Assembly (NCBI GenBank): GCA_937885345.1
Contig: CAKZZH010000072.1
Span: forward strand, 1-9,139
From: an uncultured Lachnospiraceae bacterium
GTDB taxonomy: Bacteria > Bacillota > Clostridia > Lachnospirales > Lachnospiraceae
Direction of reading: 5' to 3'
DNA: 9,139 nt
Shown here: positions 6,354-9,139 of the stretch, one piece after another
Position numbering within the stretch: the first letter of the stretch is position 1
How the letters are laid out: every line of letters begins with the position of its first letter
Notes under the pieces: generated by a model
Databases searched by the model: none
The model's input: the letters and a program-made list of their open reading frames with translations, nothing else
What the model was told of the DNA's origin: nothing
Program-made: the position numbers and the translations under genes

Positions 6354-7297
6354 AATACATCCTCCCGATATCTTTGAATCGGACTTCTTCTGCATAGAGT
6401 AAGTATCTGGGTAAGCATTGATACCAAAACAAGTAAAAGACTTAAAATAATACAAATATACATTTCTTTATCCGTAAGTTGCATCGACCAATTTTCATAG
6501 TTTATACCAAGAGCCGCCATGATGATATCAAATTGTTTTATATACAAACATACCAGTGCACAGGGAGGCAGCATATATATCGCCATATTACCTATACCTA
6601 TAAATAGGATTTCCGACATCCTTGCACCGCAGATCGAATATACCGCAAAATCATATGCATGGTCGTGCTGTATCATCATAGTCATAACTATGCTTGCGTA
6701 CATTATAATTCCAAAAACTATCCACGGAATAGCAAGCTCCGATCTGATCTTTCTTAGAATTTCCGTGTCTTTATTTTCAATGATCGAATCAACAGAAACA
6801 AATTCTCCTCTGTCTTTAAACATATCACGAACTTCGGTGCGCGAATTGTCCGTTGGATTTTCATACAGAATATAAAAATTCGGATATATAAACGCCGTAT
6901 CAACCTGATCATCCGGACTCACAGATAATCCGGAAGGATCAAAAGAATCGTAATCAATTATATCCTCAGGATAAACAAAATCTCCGGATGAATTGAATTT
7001 AAGTCCTGACAACTCGTCACTGTGTCCATATATAACCGATTTCACTCCATTTGTTTCCTGTATTTGGCAGATAAGTTCCTTGGTATCCGTGAACATGAAA
7101 TCTTCGAAGTACATCATAAAATAATCCGCATCTTTCAAATATGAATTTTGAAGCAGCTCCACCTCACGGGATTCATAATTATAATATCCTCTCATCAGAC
7201 ACAGCATAAGTAATGTCATCAGATAAACAACCGAAAGTACTATCATTTTAGTGAAATTTTTCTTTGCATATTTCCATAACAAGATCAATTTAGACAT
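6350..7297 (-). CDS. FtsX-like ABC transporter permease (intact)
   Basis: This 315-residue membrane protein is the permease partner of the ATPase whose start overlaps its stop (ATGA). The layout is that of the MacB/FtsX family. One transmembrane segment is at about 18-35. A large extracytoplasmic domain of about 150 residues follows, rich in acidic and aromatic residues. Three more segments lie at about 189-210, 231-253 and 279-301. The cytoplasmic stretch YDFAVYSICGARMSEI after segment 2 resembles the coupling region of FtsX permeases, and the tail RRSPIQRYRED is typical. GGAGGGG (7304-7310), inside the end of the upstream permease gene, is the ribosome binding site. The substrate cannot be told. 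I see no lesion in it, but both partner genes are damaged, so it is probably without function now. Confidence 0.8.
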   Translation of the reverse strand: MSKLILLWKYAKKNFTKMIVLSVVYLMTLLMLCLMRGYYNYESREVELLQNSYLKDADYFMMYFEDFMFTDTKELICQIQETNGVKSVIYGHSDELSGLKFNSSGDFVYPEDIIDYDSFDPSGLSVSPDDQVDTAFIYPNFYILYENPTDNSRTEVRDMFKDRGEFVSVDSIIENKDTEILRKIRSELAIPWIVFGIIMYASIVMTMMIQHDHAYDFAVYSICGARMSEILFIGIGNMAIYMLPPCALVCLYIKQFDIIMAALGINYENWSMQLTDKEMYICIILSLLLVLVSMLTQILTLCRRSPIQRYREDVL

Positions 7298-7299
7298 TC

Positions 7300-8218
7300 T
7301 TATCCCCTCCTGTATGAAATCATTTTTTCACGAGAGGCACTGATCAAATATGGAGTTGTCACAAGAAAAGCCGCAAGCGTAGTCAGTGCTATCACAAGCA
7401 GATAGTTTGCAAGGCTCATTGAGACACCGGAATACAGATTAAGAGAATCCAACAATGTACTGAATAAGATTTTGTGAAGTAGCGCCGCAATTATTGAAAA
7501 TCCCAAATTAAGGAAAAGCTGTTCCATGATGATCACAAGAGTCATTTCAGAACGCTCTGCACCTACCAAAAGTAAAATCAGATTGTTTCTTCGCTCTTCT
7601 CTTGTAATATATTTTACCAAAAAGCCGAAAATCAGCATCACGCAGCAAAATCCTATCAAAAGACAGATCATTATGATAGAATTACTCTTCATCGTATCGT
7701 CTTTATATATTTCCGGACTTGACAAACCTTCAATCGGCAAAATTTCGTTCAATCCGGATATCATACTCTCACTTCTGTCATGTGTCAGCGTTCTTGTCAA
7801 ATATATTTCAATCCTGTCTGTTGCTAATCCGCTCTCGATATAACCCTTACAAGAAATAACCGCCTGCTCGCCGAACGTTGTCCAATCAAATACAGAATAT
7901 TTATTTCCCGCAATCATTACTTCTGTAGGTCGATAACCATATTTTTCCGTGTTTTCAGGAAAAATTATTTCATCCGATTCATGATTCTTAAATGCCACAG
8001 GATTATGTGGCATTACCGTCCTGATGTTATCATTATAGAATGCCGACATGGTAACACCATCAACTTCGCAGCTATATGTAATATATTCCGGGTTATACTC
8101 TTCAATCAATTCATTTATTTTATCAATATCGACTGAAATCGGATCCAAATGTAGTACATAATATCTGTCAATACTGTCATTCCTTACAAGTCTGTTTACA
8201 ATTGGAAAATAGTTGGAA
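7300..8218 (-). pseudogene. FtsX-like permease, 5' end removed by IS insertion
   Basis: About 305 codons of a second permease remain. The residual protein starts inside the extracytoplasmic domain and keeps three transmembrane segments, at roughly 7609-7680, 7465-7536 and 7339-7407. The cytoplasmic TREERRNNLILLLVGAERSEM stretch after the first of these is FtsX-like. By family topology, the missing part is the start codon, the first transmembrane segment and some of the outer domain. The frame stays open by chance into the IS up to a TTG at 8353-8355, but the roughly 45 codons past about 8218 are antisense IS sequence, not permease. The gene ends two bases before the next permease starts. It was probably the first gene, or at least upstream, in the permease-permease-ATPase operon. 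Confidence 0.8.
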
Positions 8219-8244
8219 TGGAGGTGCGGACGAAAAGTTGGACC
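8219..8244 (+). repeat. Candidate left terminal inverted repeat of the IS
   Basis: The 26 bases start TGGAGGTGCGG and include GAAAAGTTGGACC. The TG start and the AAAAGTTGGAC core resemble IS150-group ends as I remember them. The partner repeat is off the window, so the extent is a guess. Confidence 0.5.
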
Positions 8245-8265
8245 TGATATAGGATAGATATCAGG
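8243..8265 (+). promoter_or_regulatory. Hairpin overlapping the transposase ribosome binding site
   Basis: CCTGATAT (8243-8250) and ATATCAGG (8258-8265) are perfect inverted repeats with a seven-base loop. The right arm takes in the first three bases of the strong ribosome binding site AGGAGGTG (8263-8270), seven bases before the transposase ATG. A transcript entering from outside the element could fold and block translation, as known for IS10 and IS50. The role here is inferred. Confidence 0.6.
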
Positions 8266-8277
8266 AGGTGAGTTCAC

Positions 8278-9139
8278 ATGTACTCTCATAAAGAACGTAC
8301 ACGGGCTGTAGAGCTTCTCATACAGTATGATATGAGCTACTCTGCCGTAATACAAGAGCTTGGTTATCCATCAAGCACAGAGTCCCTACGAAGCTGGTAT
8401 AGAGAATACCGGAACAATGGGGAACTCCACACGAGATATGACAAGAAAGACAGGTACTCGGATGAAGATAAGCGTAAGGCAGTCAATTACTACCTTGAGC
8501 ATGGCAAATGCATAAGTCGTACATGCAGGAAACTTGGATATCCGTGCAGAGCCATACTTCGGGAGTGGATAGATGAACTGGCGCCTGATCTGAAAAGATG
8601 TTGTAAAAAGCCTGATACTTCAGTAAAATTAAGCCTTGAAGAGAAGAAGCAGGCTGTAGTTGATTTATGTTCGAGAACTGGCAGTGCTGATAAAGTAGCG
8701 CATAAGTATGGGGTATCCCGATGTTCCCTATACGCATGGAAAAAGGAGCTTCTTCCAGAAGGGAGTTTCCAAAAGATGGCAAAAGAAAAGGCTGATATAT
8801 GTAATACCTCGGAGACAGTTGAAACGCTAAAAAACGAGGTGGAGACACTTAAAGAACAGGCCGCAGATCTTCAGCAGCAGGTATATCGTCTACAGCTTGA
8901 GAAGGATGTATTAGAGAAGGCTGCTGAAATTCTAAAAAAAGACCAGGGCATCCGTCTTGATACCCTTACAAACAGGGAAAAAGCCATGGTGATAGATGCC
9001 CTTAGAGATAGATATCTCCTTAAAGAACTCCTTGAGGTGTTCCACATGGCTAAAAGCAGTTATTGCTATCAGGCGAATGCAATAAAGGCTCCAGACAAGT
9101 ACGAGGATATTCGCGAGCAAATCAGAACATCATTTACCG
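8278..9139 (+). CDS. IS3-family transposase, single-frame OrfA-OrfB type, 3' part off the window
   Basis: The frame is open for 287 codons from the ATG at 8278 and runs off the window. It shows three helix-turn-helix-like units at about residues 2-46 (AVIQELGYPS, LRSWYREY), 60-101 (TCRKLGYPCRAILREWIDEL) and 117-158 (KVAHKYGVSRCSLYAWKKEL). A coiled coil follows at about 177-221 with heptad leucines (VETLKNEVETLKEQ, YRLQLEKDVLEKAAEIL), as in IS3 OrfA leucine zippers. From about 222 comes the start of the OrfB part (TNREKAMVIDALRDRYLLKELLEVF, AKSSYCYQA). The DDE catalytic domain is not in the window. In most IS3 elements OrfA and OrfB are joined by a -1 frameshift; here they lie in one frame. 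An A7 run at 8934-8940 marks the usual junction. AGGAGGTG at 8263-8270 is the ribosome binding site. Confidence 0.9.
   Translation, partial: MYSHKERTRAVELLIQYDMSYSAVIQELGYPSSTESLRSWYREYRNNGELHTRYDKKDRYSDEDKRKAVNYYLEHGKCISRTCRKLGYPCRAILREWIDELAPDLKRCCKKPDTSVKLSLEEKKQAVVDLCSRTGSADKVAHKYGVSRCSLYAWKKELLPEGSFQKMAKEKADICNTSETVETLKNEVETLKEQAADLQQQVYRLQLEKDVLEKAAEILKKDQGIRLDTLTNREKAMVIDALRDRYLLKELLEVFHMAKSSYCYQANAIKAPDKYEDIREQIRTSFT

Larger units (their letters stand above)
8219..9139 (+). mobile_element. IS3-family insertion sequence, left part
   Basis: The element begins at about 8219, judged from a TG-starting end, a sequence containing AAAAGTTGGAC like that of many IS3/IS150-type ends, and the loss of permease reading sense there. 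It contains a leader, a transposase gene pointing inward and no right end, which lies beyond the window. Because the right end is not visible, the target-site duplication and the exact left boundary cannot be checked. Confidence 0.8.

Noticed and set aside
8219..8355. In-frame extension of the truncated permease into the IS, as a possible hybrid protein
   Set aside because: The extra roughly 45 codons are antisense to the transposase leader and gene. The outermost start is TTG, and the internal ATG at 8287-8289 has no ribosome binding site. The open frame is probably chance.
8483..8848. A 121-codon open frame on the minus strand inside the transposase
   Set aside because: It lies opposite the HTH and coiled-coil region of a clear transposase. 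Its composition is atypical and it has no known domain.

Overview
The window looks like a chromosomal segment of a low-to-mid GC Clostridia bacterium, most likely Lachnospiraceae. This rests on gene content and protein character: an L27 with an N-terminal extension paired with the Prp protease, and the order rplU-prp-rpmA-obgE-yhbY-yqeK-rsfS. I ran no database search. Three regions are visible.

Region 1 (about 77-5653, minus strand) is a housekeeping cluster. A consensus-like sigma-A promoter (5625-5653) and a probable L21 leader precede rplU, prp and rpmA. An intrinsic terminator (4531-4566) follows rpmA, and then come obgE, yhbY, yqeK, rsfS, folC and folE. The genes are close together or overlapping: TAA-ATG abutment for yhbY/yqeK and ATGA overlap for folC/folE. 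Most products act in ribosome assembly or large-subunit structure (L21, L27, Prp maturing L27, Obg, YhbY, RsfS). YqeK degrades Ap4A, and FolC and FolE belong to folate synthesis. nadD, which usually lies between yhbY and yqeK in Firmicutes, is not there.

Region 2 (5688-8218, minus strand) is a decaying three-gene ABC transporter operon of the MacB/FtsX type: permease, permease, ATPase. The first permease has lost its 5' end to an insertion sequence. The middle permease is intact. The ATPase has an in-frame TAA that removes the last 36 codons, including the H-loop histidine.

Region 3 (about 8219-9139, plus strand) is the left end of an IS3-family insertion sequence. It carries a single-frame transposase with three predicted helix-turn-helix units, a coiled coil and the start of the OrfB part. 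It runs off the window before the DDE catalytic domain. A perfect 8-bp inverted repeat overlaps the transposase ribosome binding site.

I saw no tRNA, rRNA, CRISPR array or clearly new system. The most informative signals are the two independent lesions in the ABC operon, the regulatory structure of the IS, the rpmA-obgE terminator and the missing nadD.
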